A DNA stretch of 64,000 nucleotides from JAJRTA01 sp965603125 (GCA_965603125.1 CBFDBU010000007.1:62001-126000), one strand, 5' to 3'; positions 34,528 through 43,859 are shown, numbered from the stretch's first letter. The notes: a model not told the origin generated them from the letters alone. Program-made: numbers and translations.

Positions 34528-35505
34528 ATGCCTCTATTATTGACACGGGACGATGTCGCCCAGGTTCTTTCGATGCCCGACTGCATGGAGGTGGTCCGCA
34601 GGGCTTTTGGTGAGTTGGCGTCCGGCACGGCGGTTCTTCCGCTGCGGATACCGATCACGCCCCCTGATGGTCTGTCTCTCTACATGCCCGCCTACCTGAA
34701 GGAGCTGGGCGCTCTGGCGTGCAAGGTGGTCACCGTATACAAGAACAATCCTGCGAAACACAAGCTGCCGGTGGTGATCGGCAAAGTGCTGCTTCAAGAC
34801 CCTGCATCCGGCGACGTTATCTGCATCATGGACGGCGGCTATCTTACGGCGGTACGAACCGGGGCAGCCAGCGGTGTCGCGACGGACCTCCTAGCCAGAA
34901 AAGGTGATGGCCAGGTGGCCGGGATATTCGGCGCCGGAGTTCAGGCGAAGATGCAGCTCTGGGCGGTGGCTGTAGCCCGCAAGCTCTCCAGGGCGCTCGT
35001 GTATGACGTAGCCGATAAGGCGGTTGCCGATTTCATCAGCGAGATGAGCGCCAAGCTGGACCTGGAAATAGTGAAAGCCGACTCACCCCGGGACGTTCTC
35101 AAAGCGGACATCATCTGCACTGCGACGTCGTCGGCCACGCCGATTTTCGATGGATCGAAGGTCCGACCGGGTACGCACATCAACGGCATCGGCAGTCACA
35201 CGCCGAACGCGCGGGAACTAGACACCGAGATAGTCAAGCGCTCGAAATTCGTCGCCGACTCCACCGACGCCTGTCTGGCTGAGGCGGGAGACCTGATGAT
35301 CCCCATCAAGGAGGGGATTATCGACGAGAGCCACATCTACGCCGACCTGGGGGAGATCGTTATCGGCAAAAAGCCCGGTCGCAGTGATGACGCCGAGATA
35401 ACCCTGTTTAAGTCCAACGGGCTGGCCATTCAGGACGTGGCGACCGCTAAGCTCGTTTATGACAAGGCGATAGCAGCAGGAATTGGAGTGACGGTAGAGC
35501 TATAG
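34528..35505 (+). CDS. Ornithine cyclodeaminase / alanine dehydrogenase family protein
   Basis: An NAD-dependent enzyme of the mu-crystallin superfamily (325 residues, normal length). The substrate-binding N-terminal half includes ALACKVVTVYKNNP (Lys) and TAVRTGAASGVATDLLA. The Rossmann half has GIFGAGVQAKMQLWA and the motif GTHINGIGSHTPNARELD, with the conserved Asp of DSTDACLAEAGD. Members include archaeal alanine dehydrogenase, ornithine cyclodeaminase and ketimine reductase; the sequence alone does not settle the substrate. AGGAGG is 5 nt before the ATG. It is monocistronic with a strong terminator after it. Confidence 0.92.
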   Translation: MPLLLTRDDVAQVLSMPDCMEVVRRAFGELASGTAVLPLRIPITPPDGLSLYMPAYLKELGALACKVVTVYKNNPAKHKLPVVIGKVLLQDPASGDVICIMDGGYLTAVRTGAASGVATDLLARKGDGQVAGIFGAGVQAKMQLWAVAVARKLSRALVYDVADKAVADFISEMSAKLDLEIVKADSPRDVLKADIICTATSSATPIFDGSKVRPGTHINGIGSHTPNARELDTEIVKRSKFVADSTDACLAEAGDLMIPIKEGIIDESHIYADLGEIVIGKKPGRSDDAEITLFKSNGLAIQDVATAKLVYDKAIAAGIGVTVEL

Positions 35506-35550
35506 CCCAAATGCGCTTTCGGCGCACAACGCCGCATGGGTGAAAAAATA

Positions 35551-35590
35551 CGGCCATCCTCACCGAAGTGGGGATGGCCGTTTTGTTTTC
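35551..35590 (+). terminator. Bidirectional rho-independent terminator
   Basis: Stem CGGCCATCCTCAC / GTGGGGATGGCCG with one G-T type pair, followed by TTTTGTTTT on the plus strand; the A run upstream (GAAAAAA) gives a T run for the opposite strand. It serves the two convergent genes around it. Confidence 0.88.
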
Positions 35591-35605
35591 CTGCGTCGGC
35601 TCGGT

Positions 35606-37684
35606 TCAGTGCGGGCACGCGGGTGGTGCGGGTCCGTCGTTGAACATGAAGTCGACGAGATAGACCAGGTCGGCGATGTCAATCAGACCGCCGCTGCCGT
35701 CAATGTCACCCTCGTCGGTGCAGGGTGGCGCGGGACCGTCACAGAACATGTAGTCTACGAGGTAGACGAGGTCGGAGATGTCAATAAGGGGTGCGCCGTC
35801 ATGGTTGACGTCACCCCGCATGTGGCAACTGCAGGCGTCGCCAACACCGTCGTGGTTCTCGTCCTCCTGTCCCGGGTTCCATACCAGCGGGCAGTTATCT
35901 GTCGGGTCGTCCACGTCGTCGCCGTCGTCATCGTCGTCGCAGGCGTTGCCCACGCCGTCGCTGTCGGTATCCGTCTGCCCCGCGTTGGGGACTGTCGGGC
36001 AGTTGTCACAGGCGTCGCCCAGGTCGTCGGAATCAGTATTCTCCTGGAGGGGATTGGGAATGTCGGGGCAGTTGTCGGATCCGCCGCAGACGCCGTCGCT
36101 GTCAATATCGTTGGTCGGGTCGTCCGGACAGACATCACAGGCGTCCCCGAGGCCGTCATCGTCGGCGTCCTCCTGCGTCACGTTGGGATCATAGGGACAG
36201 TTGTCGCACAGGTCGCCGAGGCCGTCGCCGTCACTATCCGTTTGCAGAGTGTTGGGAACCGCTGGACAATTGTCGGATAGCATGCCGACTCCGTCGCCGT
36301 CGGTGTCAATTTCGTCAAGCTCCCGGATGTTCAGGGTGATGTCATCACTCCTGGTGATGAAATACTCGTAGATCACCTTGTCGCCGCCGTCGCCGAGATT
36401 GGAAGTGCGGTACTCCTCGACCACCTGCTCGCCCGGATTGCTGGCCTGTTCCGGTGTCGACCACGTCGCCCCGCCGTCGGTGGTTCGGCAGGCATACAAG
36501 ACGTGATCTTTCACGTAAGTGCAGACAAAAGTGTCGTCCTCAAAATGAGCCACGTCCGGGTAATTCTCGGCATCTCCGCTTCCAGCAATAGTGCTCACAT
36601 TGGTGAGATTATCAAGGTTGCCGTCATCGGTGTACCAGCAGATGATATCGTAATCATCCGGAGCGCTATCGTGATATACGGCAGCGATGAGTACTATGAC
36701 GTTGTTGCTGGCTGCTACCACAGGATAGCGGAGATGGCGGTCAGTGTCCACGAACATCTTCTCCGTGACGGCGGTGCCGCCATCCCAATCGTTGAAACGG
36801 TCCTGGCGCACCAGCAACTGGTACTGGTCGTCGTCCGAGTCATAGCGATCGTAGACGGCGTAGGTGCGATGGGTTACGGGATCGATATCCGCGGCGGTCG
36901 TCTTGCAGCTATCCAGCGTCGTGTGCCAGCTCAGCCACGTGAATCCGAGGGCGTCCAGCTGGTAAAAGATGTGCGGGGCGTCATACAAGTCGGCCTCGGG
37001 GTATGTGCGGCTGATAACGGCCGATTCGAAACCCCAGTTCCACGATTGCTGGCTGTTGTCGGTGGCGATGTCGACCATTTTCAGGCTGTGCCAGCCCTGG
37101 ATGCCCCAGTCGACATACTTGCCCCCCCAGGTGCCCACATTTGTGGGATCGGGAAACCTCAGGAGCACAAAGACGCCGCCGTTGCTGCCCAGGAAACCCA
37201 CCGGGCTGACAAAAGTACCGTAGAAGTAGGTATTATCACCCCAGAAGCGCACAGACGGATAGGTGGAGCCATCGATGTTGAAGCCGCAGTGTCCGCCCCA
37301 GGTCTCGCCGTCGTCATCGGAGGCGTTCCACCAGATGATGCTCCATTCGGGAGCGCCCTCGTAGTATTCGTAACCTCGCAGAAGATACCCGTTGCCCGCG
37401 TCCCCGATGGCAGGGTGGAGGTGGTTAATAGCGCGCATGTCTGAGCGGACGTTTCCCATCGGGTCTTCCCTGGAGATGGCGGACAGGTCGATCTCGGAGA
37501 ACATGGCAGCGTCACTCCTTAGCTGGAGATGCCGGGGTTCCTCGGTAACCCTTATGGTTCTGACCTGGTCAGCAGTATAGTGTTTATCCGCCGAGATTAT
37601 TAAAGACTGTTCCTCTTCGGCCTGCGCCGCCAACGCCGACAGGCTCAAAAGGGCAACCACTGTTGCAATCCAACATGTACGCAT
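35606..37684 (-). CDS. Secreted beta-propeller-like protein with TSP3 repeats and dockerin pair
   Basis: A 692-residue exported protein with signal peptide (IATVVALLSLSALAAQA). The N-terminal half carries Asp-box-like sequences (SDDDGETWG, TTDGGATWS), which suggest a sialidase/BNR-type beta-propeller but not necessarily sialidase activity. Then come about six thrombospondin type 3 repeats (DxDxDGxGDxCDNCP), which bind calcium, and finally two dockerin-like repeats (LIDISDLVYLVDYMF, LIDIADLVYLVDFMF) ending in CPH. The start is the ATG at 37684, with GGAG upstream; the longer frame lacks a ribosome binding site. Likely role: calcium-stabilised surface or secreted binding protein. Confidence 0.82.
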   Translation of the reverse strand: MRTCWIATVVALLSLSALAAQAEEEQSLIISADKHYTADQVRTIRVTEEPRHLQLRSDAAMFSEIDLSAISREDPMGNVRSDMRAINHLHPAIGDAGNGYLLRGYEYYEGAPEWSIIWWNASDDDGETWGGHCGFNIDGSTYPSVRFWGDNTYFYGTFVSPVGFLGSNGGVFVLLRFPDPTNVGTWGGKYVDWGIQGWHSLKMVDIATDNSQQSWNWGFESAVISRTYPEADLYDAPHIFYQLDALGFTWLSWHTTLDSCKTTAADIDPVTHRTYAVYDRYDSDDDQYQLLVRQDRFNDWDGGTAVTEKMFVDTDRHLRYPVVAASNNVIVLIAAVYHDSAPDDYDIICWYTDDGNLDNLTNVSTIAGSGDAENYPDVAHFEDDTFVCTYVKDHVLYACRTTDGGATWSTPEQASNPGEQVVEEYRTSNLGDGGDKVIYEYFITRSDDITLNIRELDEIDTDGDGVGMLSDNCPAVPNTLQTDSDGDGLGDLCDNCPYDPNVTQEDADDDGLGDACDVCPDDPTNDIDSDGVCGGSDNCPDIPNPLQENTDSDDLGDACDNCPTVPNAGQTDTDSDGVGNACDDDDDGDDVDDPTDNCPLVWNPGQEDENHDGVGDACSCHMRGDVNHDGAPLIDISDLVYLVDYMFCDGPAPPCTDEGDIDGSGGLIDIADLVYLVDFMFNDGPAPPACPH

Positions 37685-37837
37685 AAGCAAACACTCCACA
37701 TTTACAGACAATTCGGTTTCCCTGCCTGATGTATAGCTGCAACTTCCCTTGATCCGGGCAGCGATCACGTGAGTTCCACACGAGTGCCCCGTGTGGGGGT
37801 AGACGCACCATCTCCGAACTCATCGCAGTATATTGAA

Positions 37838-37866
37838 AAGATACATATTGATGTGCATTATGTCAA
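37838..37866 (-). promoter_or_regulatory. Promoter for the TSP3/dockerin gene
   Basis: On the minus strand TTGACA, a 17-bp spacer and TATCTT. The leader to the ATG is about 150 nt. Confidence 0.6.
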
Positions 37867-37875
37867 CAGTATAGT
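37848..37875 (+). promoter_or_regulatory. Candidate divergent promoter for the S9 peptidase gene
   Basis: TTGATG (37848-37853), a 16-bp spacer and TATAGT (37870-37875). It overlaps the minus-strand promoter face to face, so the two genes would compete for polymerase. The leader is about 165 nt. Confidence 0.45.
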
Positions 37876-38046
37876 CGCATCGAGAATCGTGTTGTGTGAA
37901 ACCACGTCGCTGCCACGCTCAAGCCAGTCGAGAAAAGGCTTGTCACCACATGGTGTATCCGGTATTGTATGGACTGTAAACTGGCTGAGTGATTTCAACA
38001 GCAGATGTTTGCGACCAGTTGGAAGCAGATGAAGGAGATTCCCCGC

Positions 38047-40545
38047 ATGAATACTGAAAAGACAAGTGCCATTGGCGGGCCTGCCGTACGACGGTTGGCT
38101 TTTATTGCGTTTGCTTTTCTGTGCCTGGGTTCCGGATATGCCCCGGTCTCAGAGGCAACGGACGGATATCAGATGCCGGTGGCGGCGATTGCCGACCTGA
38201 TTGACGCTCCCCCCCCACCTTCCGTCATGGTTAGTCCCGATAATGAGTGGATGCTGCTTCTGCGGCGACCGGGTTTGCCATCGCTTGAGGAAGTGGCCCA
38301 GCCTGAAGAACGCCTCGCCGGTCTTCGTATCAACCCACGGACCAACGGGCCCAGCCGGGAGCGGTATTATAACGGACTGGCCCTCAGGAACATCTCAGAC
38401 AACACCAAGCGCGAGATAACAGGCCTTCCTGAAAATCCGCGCATCAGGGACGTCGATTGGTCGCCGGACGGCAAGCATATCGCGTTCACGGTCACGGGTA
38501 GCAGCGGCATTACCCTGTGGGTGGCTGATGTGAAAAGCGGCGGCGCTATCGAGATGTCTCCGGCGGCGTTGAATGCTGCCTCGGGGGGCCCGTACAACTG
38601 GCTCTCGGACAATCGGACGCTGGTCGTGCGGGTAGTACCTGCCGACAGAAGCCGGGCGCCCCAGGCTCCGATAGTGCCGGAGGCGCCTATCATTCAGGAA
38701 AACATCGGCGGCAAGGCTCCCGCGCGCACATACCAGGACCTCCTGACGAACGCTCATGACGAAAACCTGTTCGAGTATCTCTTGACGGCCCAGGTGGAAC
38801 TGATCGGGCTCGATGATAAACGGACTCCCATCGGCCAACCGGGCATTATCATGAGCGCTATCCCTTCTCCGGACGGGAAGTATCTGCTGGTGGAGACTGT
38901 GCACCGCCCGTTTTCGTACACGGTGCCGTACTATCGTTTTCCCCGGAGGATAGAGGTGTGGGACCTGGAGGGCAACGTTGTCCATGAGGTTGCTGATCTG
39001 CCGCTGGCGGAAGATGTGCCGATAGCGTTTGGCTCGGTACGCACGGGACGTCGTTCCGTCGGATGGAGGGCGGATACTGACGCCACTCTGCACTGGACCG
39101 AGGCGTTGGACGGCGGCGACGCAGGGGCTGAGGCAGCTCAACGCGACCGGGTGTACATTCTTGAAGCGCCGTTCGATAAGGATCCGACACCGCTGATCAC
39201 ACTTGCCCTGCGCTACAGCGATATGCTCTGGGGCGACGATAATCTGGCCATTGCATCGGAATGGTGGTGGAAGACACGTCGCATACAGGTCTGGCAAGTG
39301 AAGCCCGGCTCTCCCGAGGCAGAACCCCGGCTGATTGTAGATCGTTCCTGGGAAGACCGCTACAACGATCCCGGCACACCGCTTCTCCGTCCGACCAAGC
39401 GGGGGACATCGGTCCTCCTGACGGCTAATAAAGGCCAGACGCTGTTTCTGTCTGGCGCCGGCGCTTCCCCCGAGGGTGACCGTCCGTTCCTGGACGAGTA
39501 TGATCTGGAGACGTTGGAGAGCAGCCGCTTATTCCGTTCCGAAGCACCGCACTACGAGCGTTCCGTGAGACTGCTGGATGTCAAGAAGCGCCTGCTGCTG
39601 ACAAGGCGGGAATCGGTGGACGAGCCTTCCAACCTGTTCCTGCGCGATCTCAAGAAGGACGAGATTAGACAACTAAGCTTTTTCCCCCATCCAACGCCGC
39701 AACTGGCCGATGTGAAAAAGGAGCTGATCCGCTATCAGCGGGAAGACGGTGTCGATCTCACGGCTACTCTTTACCTGCCGCCCGGATATACGCCCGACGA
39801 CGGCCCGCTGCCGATGTTGATGTGGGCCTATCCGCAGGAATTCAAGAGCGCTGATGCGGCCGGCCAGGTGAGGGATTCGCCGTACCGCTTTATCCGGGTC
39901 GGGTGGTGGTCGCCCATGCTCTGGCTTGTCCACAGTTACGCCGTGCTGGATCACCCCAGCATGCCCGTAGTCGGTGAGGGAGACGAGGAGCCAAACGACA
40001 CTTACGTGGAGCAATTGGTGGCCGATGCCCAAGCTGCTATCGACGAGGTAGTGCGGCGTGGCGTCGCCGACCGCGATCGGATAGCTATCGGCGGTCATTC
40101 CTACGGCGCCTTTATGACCGCCAACCTTCTGGCTCACTGCGATCTTTACCGGGCCGGTATTGCGCGCAGCGGCGCCTATAACCGAAGCCTGACGCCGTTC
40201 GGGTTTCAGGCCGAGGAACGCAGCTTCTGGGAAGCGCCGGAAGTCTACTTCGCCATGTCCCCCTTCATGCACGCCGACAAGATCAATGAACCGATCCTGC
40301 TGGTCCACGGCGAGGCGGATAACAACTCGGGAACCTATCCCCTTCAGAGCCGACGATTCTACTCGGCACTCAAGGGCCACGGGGCAATCACCAGGTTGGT
40401 GATGCTGCCTCATGAGAGCCACAGCTACCGGGCGCGCGAGTCGGTCATGCACATGCTCTGGGAAACGACCGAGTGGCTGGACAAATACGTGAAAAACGCT
40501 CCCCCCGATGAGTTCCACAGACAGGGACCGGGGGAGGGCAGGTAG
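38047..40545 (+). CDS. Secreted S9-family serine peptidase (glutamyl endopeptidase-like)
   Basis: An 832-residue exported peptidase with a signal peptide (LAFIAFAFLCLGSGYA). An N-terminal beta-propeller (for example DVDWSPDGKHIAFTV) covers about two thirds, and an alpha/beta hydrolase domain ends it. The catalytic triad is S685 in GGHSYGAF, D758 in HGEADNNSGT and H792 in PHESHSY. The EADNNSGT wording is typical of the S9D group, which includes chloroplast glutamyl endopeptidase, so a Glu or acidic preference is possible but not proven. AAGGAG lies before the ATG at 38047. The next gene follows after 58 bp. Confidence 0.9.
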   Translation: MNTEKTSAIGGPAVRRLAFIAFAFLCLGSGYAPVSEATDGYQMPVAAIADLIDAPPPPSVMVSPDNEWMLLLRRPGLPSLEEVAQPEERLAGLRINPRTNGPSRERYYNGLALRNISDNTKREITGLPENPRIRDVDWSPDGKHIAFTVTGSSGITLWVADVKSGGAIEMSPAALNAASGGPYNWLSDNRTLVVRVVPADRSRAPQAPIVPEAPIIQENIGGKAPARTYQDLLTNAHDENLFEYLLTAQVELIGLDDKRTPIGQPGIIMSAIPSPDGKYLLVETVHRPFSYTVPYYRFPRRIEVWDLEGNVVHEVADLPLAEDVPIAFGSVRTGRRSVGWRADTDATLHWTEALDGGDAGAEAAQRDRVYILEAPFDKDPTPLITLALRYSDMLWGDDNLAIASEWWWKTRRIQVWQVKPGSPEAEPRLIVDRSWEDRYNDPGTPLLRPTKRGTSVLLTANKGQTLFLSGAGASPEGDRPFLDEYDLETLESSRLFRSEAPHYERSVRLLDVKKRLLLTRRESVDEPSNLFLRDLKKDEIRQLSFFPHPTPQLADVKKELIRYQREDGVDLTATLYLPPGYTPDDGPLPMLMWAYPQEFKSADAAGQVRDSPYRFIRVGWWSPMLWLVHSYAVLDHPSMPVVGEGDEEPNDTYVEQLVADAQAAIDEVVRRGVADRDRIAIGGHSYGAFMTANLLAHCDLYRAGIARSGAYNRSLTPFGFQAEERSFWEAPEVYFAMSPFMHADKINEPILLVHGEADNNSGTYPLQSRRFYSALKGHGAITRLVMLPHESHSYRARESVMHMLWETTEWLDKYVKNAPPDEFHRQGPGEGR

Positions 40546-40603
40546 AAAAACGGATCGCCGAGCCGGGGAATGACCGGCTCGCTGTACAGGAGGTGAAACC
40601 AGG

Positions 40604-42367
40604 ATGGATAAGAGGCTCTTGTTTCTCGTACTGGCGCTGACGTGGTTCTTTGATCCACAGGCCCCGGCCGCAACTGAAAGTGGCGGAGATCAACTGGACA
40701 GCAACCCCGTCCGCTTTGCGGTCATCGGCGACCGCACCGGCGGGCATGCGCCGGGATTGTACAGCCAGGCGCTGACCGAGATAGCGCGACTCAAACCGGA
40801 ATTCGTGATCACGGTGGGGGACATGATCGAGGGCTACACCGAGGACACGACCGTTCTGACCGCTGAGTGGAATGAATACCTCGGCTTTCTTGAGCCGTTG
40901 ACGGTTCCGATCTACCACACACCGGGCAATCACGACATCACGACCGATGCGATGCTGGATCACTACCTGCGCCGGATCGGCCAACCGTATTACTCGTTCG
41001 ATCACCGCGGACTCCACATCATTGTTCTTGACAACAGTCGCTGGGAGCTGAGCGCAGAACTGCCGAAGGAACAGCTTGACTGGCTCATAGAGGATCTGAA
41101 CCGGCACCGGGACGCCGCGTACATCCTTGTGTTCTATCACAGGCCGTTCTGGTACAACACTACTGCTACCGGGCGACCGGATACGTTGCATTCGCTGTTT
41201 GTTACATACGGCGTGGACGCCGTGTTTACCGGCCATTTCCACCGCTACTTCAGTGGGAGATACGACGGCATCACCTATACATGCTGTGGATCTTCCGGCG
41301 CGCACCTGGAACCGGGACCAGCAGGTGAGATATACCATTTCCTCTGGGTGACCATTGACAATCGGGAGATAGCTGTCGCCCCGATCAAGATGAGCAGCGT
41401 GCTGGATTGGAGCTTTACAACTGCGGATGATCTTCGCCTGTTCAACACCATCAGGAGGAGGAGCATCACAGTTGAAGGGTGCCTTGCGGTATCGGCCGGT
41501 CTGACGGTCGCCGGCGACAGTATTACCGTTCGCGTGCGTAATCCCCATGAAGAACTGGCTCTCGAAGACACGCTGAGATGGTCAGTGCCGGAGGGGTGGA
41601 CGGTTGATCCGCAGATCCGACCTGTCAGCATTCCCCCCGGAGAGGAATCTCTCATCTCTTTCGAGGTCAGGTGCGACCGGAACCTGTTTCCATTACCGTC
41701 AATTGCGGTCGGGTTCCCATTCAAGGGAGACGAATCAGTTGCGGTCTCGCGTGTTCTGAGGGTTGCGCGAAGTGTGATCGCAAGACGTGCGGCAATCCCG
41801 CCAGAGATAGACGGAAAGCTGTCCGAAGCGATCTGGACCAACCCCGCGTGGCGATTCTTCGACAACGGTGGCGGCCCGGCGGAAATCGATTCCACTCGTG
41901 TCTACTTCGCCTGCGACGATGACAATGTTTACCTTGCAGCACGCTGCGGGGAGTCGCGGATGGATTCGCTCTCAGCGTCGGTTGTCGAGCGGGACGGCGC
42001 CGTCTACGGCGATGACTGTGTGGGCTTTTTCTTCCAGCCCGACACGGCGACCGACACAGTCTACCAGCTGTACATCAACCCGCAGGGAGTGGTCTTCGAC
42101 CAGAAGATATCCTGGCAAAGCGACGGGGGGTACAACGCAGACCGGTCGTGGAACGGAGAGTACGAAATAAGGGCCGCCATCCGTGACGATAATTGGGTAA
42201 TTGAGGGCCGGCTGCCGCTGGCCCAGTTCGGCGCGGAAGGTGACAGGGGACAGGACTGGGGCGTGAATTTCCGTCGCAAGCAGAAGCGACTCAACAGCGC
42301 CGGCGACTGGCAGACACCTATTGATTATCATCCCGATACGTTCGGGATACTGCGCCTTGCCGAATGA
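40604..42367 (+). CDS. Secreted calcineurin-like phosphoesterase with C-terminal CBM9/DOMON domain
   Basis: An exported protein of 587 residues. After a signal peptide, the metallophosphoesterase domain has all metal motifs: VIGDRTGG, VGDMIEG, PGNHD, YHRPFW and TGHFHRY. A middle beta domain (about 290-400) leads to a CBM9-like sandwich at the C terminus (PPEIDGKLSEAIW...VYFACDDDNVYLAARC...WVIEGRLPLAQFG), a family that binds sugar ends. The natural substrate is unknown; the domain pair suggests action on a phosphorylated or phosphodiester-linked glycan outside the cell. It probably shares a transcript with the S9 peptidase. Confidence 0.87.
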   Translation: MDKRLLFLVLALTWFFDPQAPAATESGGDQLDSNPVRFAVIGDRTGGHAPGLYSQALTEIARLKPEFVITVGDMIEGYTEDTTVLTAEWNEYLGFLEPLTVPIYHTPGNHDITTDAMLDHYLRRIGQPYYSFDHRGLHIIVLDNSRWELSAELPKEQLDWLIEDLNRHRDAAYILVFYHRPFWYNTTATGRPDTLHSLFVTYGVDAVFTGHFHRYFSGRYDGITYTCCGSSGAHLEPGPAGEIYHFLWVTIDNREIAVAPIKMSSVLDWSFTTADDLRLFNTIRRRSITVEGCLAVSAGLTVAGDSITVRVRNPHEELALEDTLRWSVPEGWTVDPQIRPVSIPPGEESLISFEVRCDRNLFPLPSIAVGFPFKGDESVAVSRVLRVARSVIARRAAIPPEIDGKLSEAIWTNPAWRFFDNGGGPAEIDSTRVYFACDDDNVYLAARCGESRMDSLSASVVERDGAVYGDDCVGFFFQPDTATDTVYQLYINPQGVVFDQKISWQSDGGYNADRSWNGEYEIRAAIRDDNWVIEGRLPLAQFGAEGDRGQDWGVNFRRKQKRLNSAGDWQTPIDYHPDTFGILRLAE

Positions 42368-42396
42368 ATCGATCCGCCCCCACACTCATGCCATCA

Positions 42397-42438
42397 AAAA
42401 GGCCCCCGCTGTCGAGACGGCGAGGGCCTGCGTTTTTC
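42397..42438. terminator. Bidirectional rho-independent terminator
   Basis: An AAAAA run, the stem AGGCCCCCGC / GCGAGGGCCT with one mismatch, then GCGTTTTT. It lies between two convergent genes and has T runs in both directions. Confidence 0.8.
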
Positions 42439-42456
42439 TGTGTCGGCAGAGACCGG

Positions 42457-43800
42457 CTATTTGCCGAGCGAGACCGATCTTCGATCGAACAAATATATAG
42501 CTGCGTCAGGGTACTCCTGGACGTAAAGCTCCGCCACGTAATTCCCCGGCTGGATTCCCTCAACGGCGGCGGTGACTTCGAAATAGCACAGGCAGTAGAC
42601 AGCTTCTTCGGAGACATTCATTTCATAGAACCTGAGCGTATCGCCGACCAGGGCGAAATCGACCACGATATCAGCCACACAATTAAGATAGGCATCAAGA
42701 TGCTCCATCGTGAGCGTGTCGCCTGAGAGGTAGTAGTTGATGATTGGTGAATCGCCGGGTTCGTTCTCCAGGCAACCGCTGTCTTCATAACCGATAAGCA
42801 TGGGAGCATCAGCGCCGAGAGTTAGCGTTCTCCGGTCCACCATCAAAATAGGCTCCAGCGGGTAATGCTGCATGTAAATCTCGGCAACGTATTCCCCGGG
42901 AGCTATCCCGGCAACCATGGCCGTTACTTCAAAGAAGCAGTAACACGGTACGGGGATGCTGTCATAAGTATTTCGCTCGTAGAACCTGAGAGTGTCACCG
43001 ACCAGGGCGAAATCCACAACGATCTCGGCGGCGCAATTGAAGTAGGCGTTCAGGTGTTCCATGGTGAGAGTGTCGCCGGCAAGTGTATAATCCACAATGA
43101 CCGGCTCGCCCGGCGGTTCCGGCTCGATGCAACCGCTGTCTTCATAACCGATCAGGACAGGACCATCACCACCGACCACGGCCGTATCGATTCCTACGAT
43201 GTTGCCATATATGCCCACAAGGGTGACCACGTATTCCCCCGGTTCGAGATCGTGCACGATGGACTTCAGGTTGAACGGGCAGATGCAGTCACACGGCATC
43301 CCGGTATCAGCCTCAAAGCCGACAAGGTGATTGCCCGATTGGTTCCAGTCGACCGCGTAGAAAAGGCAGCACTGGTAGAAGGCATGGAAATGATGTACGT
43401 AGAGATCATTGCCCACGACTTCAAGGTACAGGAATCCGTTGTCAAATGCGGCTGTGTGTGGGACGTCTGTCTTCACCGCGGAATCGGGTACACAGGTGCC
43501 GCCGATATCGGTATGATTGTCGACAGACCAGAATGGGCAGGTGGGGGAAGGTGCTCCCATGAACCAGTGATCGACCCAACAAACCAGGTCGGATATGTCA
43601 ATCTGGCCGTCACCAGCGCAGTCGGCGGCAGGGGGATAGGGAAGTGGAGGTCCGTCATTGAACATATAGTCGACCAGGTAGACCAGGTCGCTGATGTCTA
43701 TGCGACCTGTATTGTCGATATCACCACAAATGACAGCGTGTGTCTGTCCAGCAGCCACCAACAGCACAGCCATACCAATCAGCAGCCTGAGCTTACTCAT
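42457..43800 (-). CDS. Secreted protein with N-terminal dockerin pair and three Cys-rich repeats
   Basis: A 447-residue exported protein. Directly after the signal peptide (LLIGMAVLLVAAGQTHA) come two dockerin-like repeats (RIDISDLVYLVDYMF, QIDISDLVCWVDHWF). This order is the reverse of the other dockerin proteins here. Three related beta domains follow, each with a 'C[CD]C[FY]' or 'CLCYFEVT' cluster and 'PG[EN]YV[AV]E[IL]Y'; the last two share GDTLTMEHL and ALVGDTLRFYE. No enzyme motif is present, so it could be a structural or adhesive component. GGAGGT precedes the ATG at 43800, and a good promoter lies upstream. Confidence 0.82.
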   Translation of the reverse strand: MSKLRLLIGMAVLLVAAGQTHAVICGDIDNTGRIDISDLVYLVDYMFNDGPPLPYPPAADCAGDGQIDISDLVCWVDHWFMGAPSPTCPFWSVDNHTDIGGTCVPDSAVKTDVPHTAAFDNGFLYLEVVGNDLYVHHFHAFYQCCLFYAVDWNQSGNHLVGFEADTGMPCDCICPFNLKSIVHDLEPGEYVVTLVGIYGNIVGIDTAVVGGDGPVLIGYEDSGCIEPEPPGEPVIVDYTLAGDTLTMEHLNAYFNCAAEIVVDFALVGDTLRFYERNTYDSIPVPCYCFFEVTAMVAGIAPGEYVAEIYMQHYPLEPILMVDRRTLTLGADAPMLIGYEDSGCLENEPGDSPIINYYLSGDTLTMEHLDAYLNCVADIVVDFALVGDTLRFYEMNVSEEAVYCLCYFEVTAAVEGIQPGNYVAELYVQEYPDAAIYLFDRRSVSLGK

Positions 43801-43859
43801 AATTTCTGACCTCCATTTAAGCACCCGGGAAACGGACGCAATCCACCTCCTGTACCGAA

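Noticed and set aside
34376..34613. A 65-residue plus-strand frame covering the start of the cyclodeaminase gene
   Set aside because: It is out of frame with the real gene, whose AGGAGG and ATG are clear; it merely runs through the gene fragment and repeats.
35829..36250. The repeated CAGGCGTCGCC / GGCAGTTGTC pattern as a CRISPR-like or tandem DNA repeat
   Set aside because: It is the coding pattern of the TSP3 calcium-binding repeats; spacing and sequence vary with the protein, and there are no spacers. I see no CRISPR array in the window.
36503..37444. A 313-residue plus-strand frame opposite the TSP3/dockerin gene
   Set aside because: It is antisense to a protein with a signal peptide and calcium-binding repeats, and has no start signal.
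42865..43809. A 314-residue plus-strand frame opposite the Cys-rich dockerin gene
   Set aside because: It is antisense to a gene with a promoter, ribosome site and repeats.
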